Made by a program: the position numbers and the translations under genes. From NCBI GenBank assembly GCA_963783445.1, contig CAWANP010000020.1, positions 1 to 64,000 of the forward strand: 64,000 bases of DNA. The letters run 5' to 3'. The notes under the pieces were generated by a model. The model was not told the DNA's origin. It made no database searches and was given only the letters and a program-made list of their open reading frames with translations. Positions 31,082 through 39,008 of the stretch are shown here, piece by piece. How positions within the stretch are numbered: position 1 is the first letter of the stretch; the number at the start of each line of letters is the position of its first letter. The stretch is from CAWANP01 sp963783445 (GTDB taxonomy: Bacteria; Chloroflexota; Anaerolineae; JAAYZQ01).

Positions 31082-32878
31082 CTACAGCACAAGGAGCAAA
31101 GTGACGACAAAGGCCGTCTGTAAGACGAATATCGGCAGGCCGTTGGCCAGATAGTTGCGCATCGAGTAGCGTCCTGGCTCGCGGACCAGGAGGATGTCAG
31201 CGTTGGTCAACGGCGTCGCATAGGACGTGGTCACGGCGATGGCCATGGCGATGACAAAGGGCTGAGGGGACACGCCCTGGGCCACCGCCAGGTTGATGGC
31301 GATGGGGGTCACCAGGGCCGCCGTTACCGAATTAGAGATCACCTGCGTGAGCACAGCGGTGAACAAATAGAGAAGCATCAGGGTGCCCCAAGGGCCAATA
31401 CCGCCCAGGCTAGCCAACTGCATGGCGACCCATTCGGCCACACCAGTCTTTTCCAAGGCCATGGCCAAGGGCAGCATCCCACCGACCAGAACAATGATAC
31501 TGCCGTCAATGCTGCGATAGGCTCGCTCAAAGCTGATGCAACCTGAAAGGAGCAAGGCGACCACCCCCACCAGGCTGGCCGTTGCCAGGTCGAGAAAGCC
31601 CGAGACTACGCAGATCAGCATCACGACCAGGATACCCAGCGTCCATTTTGCCTTGCTGGTGACCAGATCGCCCGGTTGTGGCCCCAGGTGGGTAACCAAC
31701 ACCAGATTCAGGTCTCTCCCAACCCGGCGGAGATTTTTGAGCGGCCCCTGAACGAGGAGGGTATCGCCAGCGACCAAGGCCAGGTGCGGCAGGTCTTCCC
31801 GCATCGCCTGCCCCTGGCGGTGCACGGCCAGCACGTTCAACCCGTAGCGATCCCGAAAATCACAGATGGCCAGCGTCTTGCCTACCCACTTTGAGCGGAA
31901 GGGGACCATCAGCTCGGCCAGACGCAGGCTCTCGTCCTCCAGGATATTGAATTCGTCCAGGTCCATCGAGCCCTTTGGCTCCAATCTGTGTCGGCCCGCC
32001 GCCTGGAACACGTTGCCCCTGGCCCCCTCGACGATGAGAACGTCGTTCCGCTCCAGCCTCCAATCAGACCGGGCAGGACTTGGCTGGCCGCCAGCGGGCT
32101 GCACCGCCACCACATTGAGATGGAAGGTGGAACTCAGGGGACTTTGATCTAGCCGCTGGGCGATTAGATCCGAGCCGGAGCGGATCCTCAGGCGGTAGAG
32201 CACTTTGTCCAGCCGGTAGGCATGCTCGACTTCGTCCAGGGATGGCCGTTGTTCTTCTGTGGGGACTTCTCGCGGCAAGAGCCTGCGCCCCACCAGGAGG
32301 AACCAACCGATGGCCAGCGCCAGCGACGCCAGCCCATAGGGCATCACGCTAAAGAACCCAAGCGGCTCAGAACCGCTGGCGACCAGCAGGTCACCGGCCA
32401 CGAGGGTAGAGACGGTTCCGATCACGGTCAGCAGGTTGCCCATGGTGGCCCCCATGACCAGCGGAAGAAGAAGCTGGCCAGGTGCCAGGTGGGCGCGCCG
32501 GGCGATGCGCAGCACGGCAGGCATAAGCGCAGCGATGAGCAGCAGGCTGCTCAGTACCGAGCTTAGCAGTCCGGCCGTGAGCATAATAATCAGGATGAGC
32601 ACCGCCGGCCCCCGGTCGCTGAAGCGCATCAGCTTATCAGAGACAGCCGTCGCCACCCCCGTTTCAGCAAGGGCTGCCCCCAGCACATAGACGCAGGCAA
32701 TAATGATGATGACCGGTTGTCCAAAAGCACTGAATGCCTCGGCTGGACTGAGAACCCGGGTCAGGATCAGGGCCAGCGTGACACAGACAGCCACCAGAGC
32801 GGGGCGAAACCGCTGGCTGGCCAATGCTGTCAGGGCAGCAGCTAGAATAATGAGCGTCAAAGCAGATTGGAGCGTCAT
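31082..32878 (-). CDS. SLC13/DASS-type anion transporter with two TrkA_C domains
   Basis: I prefer ATG 32878 (MTLQSALTLIILAAAL...), which opens directly into the first membrane helix; an in-frame start at 33001 adds a non-membrane stretch. About 598 residues: an N-terminal set of helices, then two soluble RCK_C/TrkA_C-like regions (LYRLRIRSGSDLIAQRLDQSP and VPFRSKWVGKTLAICDFRDR), then further helices ending in transporter signatures (SNSVTAALVTPIAINLA, VTTSYATPLTNADILL). The family imports sulfate, dicarboxylates or similar anions with Na+ or H+. Substrate cannot be told. No obvious ribosome-binding site. Confidence 0.85.
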   Translation of the reverse strand: MTLQSALTLIILAAALTALASQRFRPALVAVCVTLALILTRVLSPAEAFSAFGQPVIIIIACVYVLGAALAETGVATAVSDKLMRFSDRGPAVLILIIMLTAGLLSSVLSSLLLIAALMPAVLRIARRAHLAPGQLLLPLVMGATMGNLLTVIGTVSTLVAGDLLVASGSEPLGFFSVMPYGLASLALAIGWFLLVGRRLLPREVPTEEQRPSLDEVEHAYRLDKVLYRLRIRSGSDLIAQRLDQSPLSSTFHLNVVAVQPAGGQPSPARSDWRLERNDVLIVEGARGNVFQAAGRHRLEPKGSMDLDEFNILEDESLRLAELMVPFRSKWVGKTLAICDFRDRYGLNVLAVHRQGQAMREDLPHLALVAGDTLLVQGPLKNLRRVGRDLNLVLVTHLGPQPGDLVTSKAKWTLGILVVMLICVVSGFLDLATASLVGVVALLLSGCISFERAYRSIDGSIIVLVGGMLPLAMALEKTGVAEWVAMQLASLGGIGPWGTLMLLYLFTAVLTQVISNSVTAALVTPIAINLAVAQGVSPQPFVIAMAIAVTTSYATPLTNADILLVREPGRYSMRNYLANGLPIFVLQTAFVVTLLLVL

Positions 32879-33069
32879 GGTAGGGGAGCATTGTACAGCC
32901 CAAGGGAAGATCCTGTCAAATGGAGAGCACCATACCAATATGACCAAAATCATAGCGCATTTCCCTGGCCTGTGGTATGATCGCGGATGCTGGCACAACA
33001 CCGGCGCTGCTGTGAGATTGTCGAGGACTATTTCACAGTACGATCAAGGCCATATCTGGAAAGGTCTGA

Positions 33070-33477
33070 ATGAGCACAACGACGGTCTGGTTCATCAAGA
33101 TGAGTTTGGTCTATCTGGCCATAGGCGCCACCCTGGGCATGTTGTTTCCCATCTTTCCCCGGCTCCTCGGTCTCAAGTACGCACACGTCCACCTCAACCT
33201 GCTGGGCTTTATGTCCATGATGGTCTACGGCGTGGCCTACCATATCCTGCCCCGGTTCCAGGGTAAGGCATTGCACAGCGAGCGCATGGCGGACGTCCAG
33301 TTCTGGCTGGCCAACATCGGCCTCATCGGTCTGGCCATCTTTTCGGCATTGAACGCTTACTGGCCCACGCTACCCTTCAAGATCCCGCTTGCGCTGTCCG
33401 GTATGGCGGAGGCCGTAGCCATCTATCTGTTCGTAGTCAATATGTGGCTAACCTTCAGGCAGCCGTCGCCACAGTAA
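33070..33477 (+). CDS. COX1-like four-helix membrane protein
   Basis: The 135-residue protein has about four hydrophobic helices and resembles a fragment of heme-copper oxidase subunit I. Histidines in helix contexts (YAHVHLNLLGFMSMMVYGVAYHILPRF) could bind heme. Two paralogues lie at 56705-57175 and 57185-57619, sharing the His-x-x-Leu...GWxTQ/GFMSM...FP-type motif. It starts a run of small genes with NO/redox-associated families. A membrane electron-transfer or NO-sensing role is inferred from this context only. Confidence 0.65.
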   Translation: MSTTTVWFIKMSLVYLAIGATLGMLFPIFPRLLGLKYAHVHLNLLGFMSMMVYGVAYHILPRFQGKALHSERMADVQFWLANIGLIGLAIFSALNAYWPTLPFKIPLALSGMAEAVAIYLFVVNMWLTFRQPSPQ

Positions 33478-33510
33478 TGAATCTGTCGATTTTCTGAGAG
33501 GAGATGTACA

Positions 33511-33720
33511 ATGGCAAACGTGGAAATAACCAGTGAGAGCCTCATCGGCGATGTGATCAGGAATGTACCCGGTGGGGAAGACGTCATCAAAAAGTACTTT
33601 GGCAACGGCTGCTTCACCTGCCCCGGCATGAACCTGGAGTCGATCGCCTTTGGATCGATGATGCATGGATTGGAGCCCGAACCGATCGTGCGCGAACTGC
33701 GCGAGTTAGAAACTGCATAG
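33511..33720 (+). CDS. DUF1858 / hybrid-cluster-associated redox-disulfide protein
   Basis: GAGGAG precedes ATG 33511. The 69-residue protein (MANVEITSESLIGDVIRNVPG...) contains GCFTC and ends in EPIVRELREL, matching the small DUF1858 domain. These domains occur with hybrid-cluster and nitrogen-oxide proteins and are thought to handle redox via the CxxC. Neighbour at 33981 belongs to the same family. Confidence 0.8.
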   Translation: MANVEITSESLIGDVIRNVPGGEDVIKKYFGNGCFTCPGMNLESIAFGSMMHGLEPEPIVRELRELETA

Positions 33721-33784
33721 CCGCCATCCTCTTTCGCGGGCGTACGAGCCCGCAGGGAGCGTCACTCTGGCAAAGGAGACTTTT

Positions 33785-33934
33785 GTGGACGACAAGAAAA
33801 CGGTAGAATCCCCAGTCTGTTTCAACTGTGGCAATTCGAGCGAACAGTCAGCCCTGTTCCGCGTCCTGATCAAGAACATCGAGCAATGGGTCTGCGCCCG
33901 CTGCCTGCCCGTTCTCATCCATGGGCCGCACTGA
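33785..33934 (+). CDS. Small zinc-ribbon-like protein, 49 aa
   Basis: GTG 33785 follows GGAGA. Two CxxC pairs (CFNC and CARC) about 26 residues apart make a treble-clef or ribbon-like zinc site. The end overlaps the ATG 33921 that opens the next frame. Function unknown; it sits between two DUF1858 genes, so it belongs to the same unit. Confidence 0.65.
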   Translation: MDDKKTVESPVCFNCGNSSEQSALFRVLIKNIEQWVCARCLPVLIHGPH

Positions 33935-33980
33935 GCCGGATCGTATGTCTCTCGAGAGCCTGGATCGATCGGAGAGGACC

Positions 33981-34208
33981 ATGGAAGATGGGCAGTTTCC
34001 TGCCTGTATCACCGCCGAGTGCCTGGTCCAGGATGTCGTGGAGCGCCATCCTCAGACCATTGCTGTCTTTGCTCGTCACGGCTTGCAGTGTGTCGGCTGC
34101 TACATCTCTCCCTATCATACCCTCACCGACACCGCCCGTGAACACGCACTGAGCATCGAACCGCTGCTTGGAGATCTGAATCAGGCTATCGCCGCGAACC
34201 CTTCATAG
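33981..34208 (+). CDS. DUF1858 / hybrid-cluster-associated redox-disulfide protein, second copy
   Basis: ATG 33981 (MEDGQFPACITAECLV...) is preceded by GGAGAGG; a longer start at 33921 overlaps the zinc-ribbon gene. The core (VVERHPQTIAVFARHGLQCV, then GCYISPYHTLTDTAREH and LLGDLNQAI) is the typical signature with a CxxC (CVGC). 75 residues. A perfect hairpin terminator follows. Confidence 0.8.
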   Translation: MEDGQFPACITAECLVQDVVERHPQTIAVFARHGLQCVGCYISPYHTLTDTAREHALSIEPLLGDLNQAIAANPS

Positions 34209-34223
34209 ATCCTAGCTCGATTC

Positions 34224-34265
34224 CTGGAAAGATGCGCGCCTGACAGCAGGCGCGCATCTTTCCAG
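34224..34265. terminator. Perfect 19-bp hairpin
   Basis: CTGGAAAGATGCGCGCCTG (34224-34242) pairs without error with CAGGCGCGCATCTTTCCAG (34247-34265) around a four-base loop. It sits between the second DUF1858 gene and the next gene. It is unusually long for a terminator and has no strong T run, so mRNA protection or processing is also possible. Confidence 0.7.
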
Positions 34266-34369
34266 AAGCGGTCGAGGCCAAGGCGACCGAGAACACCCTC
34301 TTGGAACTGTCGAAACAACTCCATTGAAGAAAACGCTGGCAGAAGCCGCCTTGAAGAAGAGAGCGAACC

Positions 34370-34789
34370 ATGATCAGTACCCATCCACGGATAGAGAGGG
34401 AGCACAGAACTGTCGAGGCGATGATTGGCATCTATTGCCATCAACAACACGGAACTGGAAACGGCCTATGTCCCGACTGCGAGGCGCTGGCGGAATACGC
34501 ATGGCAGCGCCTGCAGAAATGCCCCTTCCAGGAGGGCAAGCCGACCTGCGCCAGGTGCCCGGTGCATTGTTACAAGCCGGACGCCCGGCAGGAGATCAGA
34601 GCCGTGATGCGCTACGCCGGCCCCCGAATGCTGTACCGCCATCCAAGAATGGCCTTGTGGCACCTGATCGACGGGCGGCGGCAACCAATTCTCCGGGCAA
34701 CTAGCCTTCGTTCCCCTGGCCCGTCATCAACAGACCCCAGGTACCACGCTGAACAATCTGGTCCTTTTGATTCAGGATCTGCACCTTGA
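34370..34789 (+). CDS. Nitrous-oxide-stimulated promoter family (YgbA-like) protein
   Basis: ATG 34370 (MISTHPRIEREHRTVEAMIG...) opens a 139-residue protein with the family's cysteine pattern: LCPDCEALAEYAWQRLQKCP, PTCARCPVHCYKPDAR, then MRYAGPRMLYRHPRMALWHL. In other bacteria the family is induced by nitrosative stress. The last 25-30 residues are weak and overlap the convergent MaoC gene by 89 bases, so the true end may be near 34690 with a frameshift. It completes the cluster of COX1-like, DUF1858 and zinc proteins. Confidence 0.7.
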   Translation: MISTHPRIEREHRTVEAMIGIYCHQQHGTGNGLCPDCEALAEYAWQRLQKCPFQEGKPTCARCPVHCYKPDARQEIRAVMRYAGPRMLYRHPRMALWHLIDGRRQPILRATSLRSPGPSSTDPRYHAEQSGPFDSGSAP

Positions 34790-35183
34790 AGGTAACCTGG
34801 CCACCACCCAAGCGCCGCAAGGGTTTGGTCTCGATCATGGCGGCCCGCAGATGGATGGTATCCCCCAGGTAGATGGGCTGGCTGAACTTCCACTTGCCGA
34901 TCTCGCGGAAGGCCAGGACTGTACCTTCCATAAAACCCAGCCGCACCGCCAGGGCGCTGGCGATAGACAGCCCTAACAGCCCGTGGGCCACTCGCTGCCC
35001 AAAAGGGTGCTGGGCAGCGTATTCGGCATCGGTGTGGATGGTGGTCCAATCGCCGGTGAGGGCGGCGAAACTCACTACGTCAGCCTCGGTGATGGTCCGT
35101 CCGACGCTGGTGATAGACTGACCCACCTCGAATTCCTCAAAGTACAGCCCCCTCCGGACGTTCAGGGACATCTCTTCTGCCAT
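34701..35183 (-). CDS. MaoC-like hotdog-fold dehydratase
   Basis: The 160-residue protein shows the MaoC pattern: YFEEFEVGQSITSVGRTITE, the catalytic Asp/His region GDWTTIHTDAEYA...FGQRVAHGLL, and a second hotdog half (FSQPIYLGDTIHL). These enzymes hydrate enoyl-CoA. The substrate is unknown. It lies 9 bases after the flavin-reductase gene, so both probably share a transcript. Confidence 0.8.
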   Translation of the reverse strand: MAEEMSLNVRRGLYFEEFEVGQSITSVGRTITEADVVSFAALTGDWTTIHTDAEYAAQHPFGQRVAHGLLGLSIASALAVRLGFMEGTVLAFREIGKWKFSQPIYLGDTIHLRAAMIETKPLRRLGGGQVTFKVQILNQKDQIVQRGTWGLLMTGQGNEG

Positions 35184-35192
35184 CGTGTGAAC

Positions 35193-35750
35193 CTATTGGG
35201 GGGCCTTTCGCCAGTCACCGTAGCGGCCCAGCTTTTTCCCCAGTTCGTAGTAATAGCCTCCGACGAAGGCCAGGGGCTGTGCCAGTTCGGCGTCCAACTG
35301 GCTATTGCTGTTCAGAACCTCTTCATTGATCTGTACGGCCAGTATCTCGCCGATAAACAGGTCGTGAACGCCCAACTCCAGGTGGTGCGAGACACGACAC
35401 TCCAGGGCGACCGGAAACTCGGCAATGAGGGGTGTACGGATCTTGCTCGCCGGAGCCTGTGTCAACCCACACTCAGCCCACTTGTCCACATCTCGCCCGG
35501 AGACCTGCCCGCAATAGTCAACGACGTCCACCTGGCCAGCGCTCGGGAGATTGACGACGAATTCACCGGTCTCAACGAGCAATCCATGGGAAAAACGCTC
35601 GGGACGCACAGCGATGCTCAGCGATGGCGGTTCGGAACTGGTGGTACCCACCCAAGCTATGGTAATCAGGTTGGGCCGCTCCAGACCACAGCTCACCACC
35701 ACCGCCGGGACGGGGTAAAGGTTTGTCGAACCTGGTTTGATGACTTTCAT
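35193..35750 (-). CDS. Flavin reductase-like FMN-binding protein
   Basis: ATG 35750 (MKVIKPGSTNLYPVP...) follows a good GGAGG; the longer frame to 35798 lacks one. The 185 residues match the flavin-reductase-like split-barrel family: NLITIAWVGTTSSEPPSLSIAV, the conserved RFSHGLLVETGEFVVNLPS, then ALECRVSHHLELGVHDLFIGEI. Such proteins bind FMN and reduce flavin or substrates with NAD(P)H. It precedes the MaoC gene. Confidence 0.85.
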   Translation of the reverse strand: MKVIKPGSTNLYPVPAVVVSCGLERPNLITIAWVGTTSSEPPSLSIAVRPERFSHGLLVETGEFVVNLPSAGQVDVVDYCGQVSGRDVDKWAECGLTQAPASKIRTPLIAEFPVALECRVSHHLELGVHDLFIGEILAVQINEEVLNSNSQLDAELAQPLAFVGGYYYELGKKLGRYGDWRKAPQ

Positions 35751-35794
35751 TGCATGTGCCTCCTTGGGGCCCCTGGCAGATCTTGGGAAAAGTC

Positions 35795-37003
35795 TCAACT
35801 TGTGCCCAATAGGTCGACCGCCAAGCGGGCATAAACCCGTGCCGCATCGACCACATCGTTCAACCGGATCTGTTCATCCTGCGTATGGGCGTAGCACTCT
35901 TCGCCCGGTCCAAACCCCACCGTCGGAATGTTGGCTACGCCAGCGGTATAGGTTCCGTCGGTGGAGAAATTCCACCGACCCAGTCGAGGCCGGTGGCCCA
36001 GCGTTTCCCTGATGCTACGCACGGTAGCCTGCACCAGGTGGTGGTCTTCAGGCATGACCCAGGCAGGAAAAGCATTCCTGGCCCGGCAGTCGTAGCCGGA
36101 ATAACTGGTGGCCCGGTACTCGGTCACGTCTACCTGAGCGTCCACCTCCTCCGTGTTGATGATGTTCTGTATCTCAGCCAACGCCTTACGCTCCGTCTCA
36201 CCCATGGTCAGGCGGCGATCGATGTAAAAGACACAACGATCAGGAACGGCATTGCGGCTGGCAGCCTGGCTTTCGATCTCGGTGACGGCCAGGGTTCCCT
36301 GACCCAAGAACGGATCGGTTGCCAGACGAGCTGCCAGCAGCTCGATCCCAAAGATGAGCCGCGCTGCATTCTGGATGGCATTGCTGCCCAAAGAGGGCGA
36401 CGAGGCATGTGCCGCTGTGCCCCGCACGGTGACCCGCATTTCCAACCGCCCGCGGTGCCCGACGCGGACCTGCAAATTGCTGGGCTCGCCCAATACTACA
36501 TAGTCAGGCCGGATGCCTTCTTCTTCAACCAGGACCCGCATGGCACAGCCCTCACAGGGCTCTTCCTGCACGACGCCAACCAGGTACAGATCGCCGGCCA
36601 GCTCTATGCCTGCATCCAGCAATGCCTTGACACCGTAGACCATGGCCGCCAATCCGCCCTTCATGTCACAGGCGCCGCGCCCATAGAGAACGCCGTCTTT
36701 GATCACGCTGTCATAGGGGGGATGGGTCCAGCGCGCGGCTTCCCCAACGTCAACGATGTCCATGTGGCCGTCAAAGACCAGCTTGGGGCCTTGCCCCGCG
36801 CCAACCCGGCCAATGACGTTGCCAATGCGATCGGTCCAAACTTCCGCAAAACCAACGCGCCGCATCTCGTTGGCCAGGCGTGCCGCCATCGCACCCTCAT
36901 GGGTGGACAGGCTGGGTATACGCACCAATTCCTCGAGGAACGTGGCCATCGCCTCGGCATGACTCGCTGGAAAGGGGATCTTCACCCTCAAACCTCCATT
37001 CAA
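35795..37003 (-). CDS. M20 metallohydrolase, YgeY-like
   Basis: The 402-residue protein has the M20 metal and catalytic residues: His/Asp in VFDGHMDIVD, Asp in YGRGACDMKGG, the Glu pair in VVQEEPCEG, Asp/Glu in VLGEPSNL, and His in AAHASSP...CYAHTQDE. The motifs HRGRLEMRV, TLAVTEIESQAASRNAVPDRC and FYIDRRLTMGETERKAL resemble the YgeY subgroup, annotated as selenium-metabolism-linked hydrolases. That subgroup call is by eye. Function is amide hydrolysis of an unknown amino-acid derivative. The peroxiredoxin with UGA lies about 2 kb away on the other strand. Confidence 0.75.
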   Translation of the reverse strand: MNGGLRVKIPFPASHAEAMATFLEELVRIPSLSTHEGAMAARLANEMRRVGFAEVWTDRIGNVIGRVGAGQGPKLVFDGHMDIVDVGEAARWTHPPYDSVIKDGVLYGRGACDMKGGLAAMVYGVKALLDAGIELAGDLYLVGVVQEEPCEGCAMRVLVEEEGIRPDYVVLGEPSNLQVRVGHRGRLEMRVTVRGTAAHASSPSLGSNAIQNAARLIFGIELLAARLATDPFLGQGTLAVTEIESQAASRNAVPDRCVFYIDRRLTMGETERKALAEIQNIINTEEVDAQVDVTEYRATSYSGYDCRARNAFPAWVMPEDHHLVQATVRSIRETLGHRPRLGRWNFSTDGTYTAGVANIPTVGFGPGEECYAHTQDEQIRLNDVVDAARVYARLAVDLLGTS

Positions 37004-37095
37004 CCCAGACTCGTCTGTTTCATTGGGACATCCCTGCTATTGTACGCCAAGCCGTAGAGGGTGTCAAACGCTGTGCGCCGCAACGCGCTGACTCT

Positions 37096-37124
37096 TTGCC
37101 AGGAATATGGAGCAATGGTATACT
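37096..37124 (+). promoter_or_regulatory. Promoter of the glycosyltransferase gene
   Basis: TTGCCA (37096-37101), 17-base spacer, TATACT (37119-37124), 58 bases before the gene's start. Confidence 0.65.
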
Positions 37125-37181
37125 TGCGGCGTTTGTCGGGATTGACTGGAGCGGATTGCGGACCTGGTTTGTCGGAATTAC

Positions 37182-38726
37182 GTGGAGGCGGTTGTGTCTG
37201 TTCTGAGCATCATCTATCTGATCGCGGCTGTACTGGTGGCCATCTATGGCGCCAATGCCCTGTTGCTTGCAACGCTTTACCTGCGACACCGGACTGAGCG
37301 CCCAAGCCAGCCACCGGAGCCAGGGACCTGGCCCATCGTGACCGTGCAACTGCCGGTCTATAACGAGCTGTACGTCGTCAAGCGGCTGATCGACGCTGTG
37401 GCCAGCTTGGATTACCCTCGGGACCGGTTTCAGATACAGGTATTGGACGACTCTACGGACGAAACGACGCGGATGGCTCACGCCCGCGTGGCCCACCATC
37501 GAACGCGTGGACTGGACATCGAGCTTGTACACCGGCACGACCGGCAGGGATTCAAGGCCGGCGCCCTGGCTCACGGGCTGGAGACAGCTCGTGGCGAGCT
37601 GGTCGCCATCTTTGACGCCGACTTTGTGCCAAATCCCGATTTCTTGAAAAGGACGGTCCCCCACCTGGTTGCGAATTCGAATCTGGGATTTGTACAGACA
37701 CGCTGGGGCTATCTCAACGCAGACTATTCGGCCTTGACCCGAGCCCAGACCCTCGCCCTGGATGGCCATTTCGTGGTAGAGCACCTGGGGCGCAACCGCA
37801 GCGGTCTGCTGATGAACTTTAATGGCACGGCCGGGCTGTGGCGAAGGGAAGCCATCAAAGCTGCCGGCGGCTGGCAGGGCGACACGCTGACCGAGGACGT
37901 GGACCTGAGCATGCGCTCGCAATTGGCCGGCTGGCAGGCCCTCTACCTGCCCGAGGTCGAGGCCCCGGCCGAACTACCGCCGCAGATGGCTGCCTTCAAA
38001 CGACAGCAGGCACGCTGGGCCACTGGCGCGGCCCAATGCCTGGTCAAGCTGGCCGGGTCATTGTGGCGGGGCAGACCACATCCCGGGTCGGTCATAGATG
38101 GCGATGAGGTGATACCTCCCATCTCCTGGCCCGCGCGCCTGGAAGCGCTGCTGCACCTCAGCGTCTGGATCGCCTACCCCATGTCGCTGGTTCTGTTGCT
38201 CCTCACCCTACCTTTGCTTTTGGGGCAAATCTCTTTGACTTTCAACCTGACCATCTTTTGGCTGGTGGCCCTGGGGCCGATGGTTGCCTACGCGCTGTCT
38301 CAACGCTACCTTTACCCTGACTGGAAGAGACGCATGGCTTACATGCCCGTACTGGCTTCATTGGGGACCGGCATGGCCCTCGCGAACACCATCGCCATTG
38401 CCAGGGGGCTGCTGGGACGGAGCCTACCCTTCCGGCGCACCCCCAAGTTCCATATCGAGCGCAAGGGCGACCGCTGGGCGGGCAGCCGCTACGTCCTACC
38501 CTTCGAGTGGGTAACAGTGGGTGAGCTGGCTTTGGCGGGCTATGCCCTTCTTGCAGTTGCCGTGGCACTGTTTGTGGGCAACTATTTTGCGGTTCCCTTT
38601 CTGCTGCTGTACGTAGGCGGCTACGGGTACATCAGCTTGCATGGCCTTCGCGACGTCTGGGCCAGCCGGCGGATTCGCGCACAGGCCCGCCGGAGGCCGG
38701 CCATGGCCGATTGGCGGCTCGAATAA
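37182..38726 (+). CDS. Family 2 processive-type glycosyltransferase, membrane
   Basis: The 514-residue protein starts with a membrane helix (VSVLSIIYLIAAVLVAIYGA). A GT2 catalytic domain follows: VTVQLPVYNELYVVKRLIDA, IQVLDDSTDETT, the DxD-type site IFDADFVP, TEDVDLSMR, and QxxRW as KRQQARWATGA. Further transmembrane segments lie toward the C-terminus (residues about 325-400 and 440-490). The layout is like cellulose-synthase-type or glucomannan enzymes, which make beta-glycans and pass them through the membrane. Product unknown. No neighbouring polysaccharide genes. Confidence 0.88.
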   Translation: MEAVVSVLSIIYLIAAVLVAIYGANALLLATLYLRHRTERPSQPPEPGTWPIVTVQLPVYNELYVVKRLIDAVASLDYPRDRFQIQVLDDSTDETTRMAHARVAHHRTRGLDIELVHRHDRQGFKAGALAHGLETARGELVAIFDADFVPNPDFLKRTVPHLVANSNLGFVQTRWGYLNADYSALTRAQTLALDGHFVVEHLGRNRSGLLMNFNGTAGLWRREAIKAAGGWQGDTLTEDVDLSMRSQLAGWQALYLPEVEAPAELPPQMAAFKRQQARWATGAAQCLVKLAGSLWRGRPHPGSVIDGDEVIPPISWPARLEALLHLSVWIAYPMSLVLLLLTLPLLLGQISLTFNLTIFWLVALGPMVAYALSQRYLYPDWKRRMAYMPVLASLGTGMALANTIAIARGLLGRSLPFRRTPKFHIERKGDRWAGSRYVLPFEWVTVGELALAGYALLAVAVALFVGNYFAVPFLLLYVGGYGYISLHGLRDVWASRRIRAQARRRPAMADWRLE

Positions 38727-38917
38727 GACCGAGTCTTCCAAGCCTACCTGTACTGCATCCTGTCAGGGCCAGTGGATTCCCATTGGCCCTCGTCGTTTGT
38801 GAAAAGCCAGCTCCGGGTTGCAGGTCAAGTATCTACGCTAGCACCCCCTTATTTTGGACACAAATCCCACGAAAGGTACCTTTTCACACAGGGAAACTAC
38901 ACGGCACATCCCTTGAT

Positions 38918-38946
38918 TTGACACCACGGTACCCTTTTGCTACAAT
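38918..38946 (+). promoter_or_regulatory. Consensus promoter of the peroxiredoxin gene
   Basis: TTGACA (38918-38923), 17 bases, TACAAT (38941-38946). The distance to the first start codon is about 60 bases. Confidence 0.8.
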
Positions 38947-39008
38947 CTCTCATATCCCTAGGCTATGGCATCGGGCCATGCCTAGATCAGTCCCATGAGG
39001 AGAGTGTG

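Noticed and set aside
35885..37057. Plus-strand frame of 390 codons
   Set aside because: Antisense to the M20 hydrolase, which has all catalytic motifs on the minus strand.
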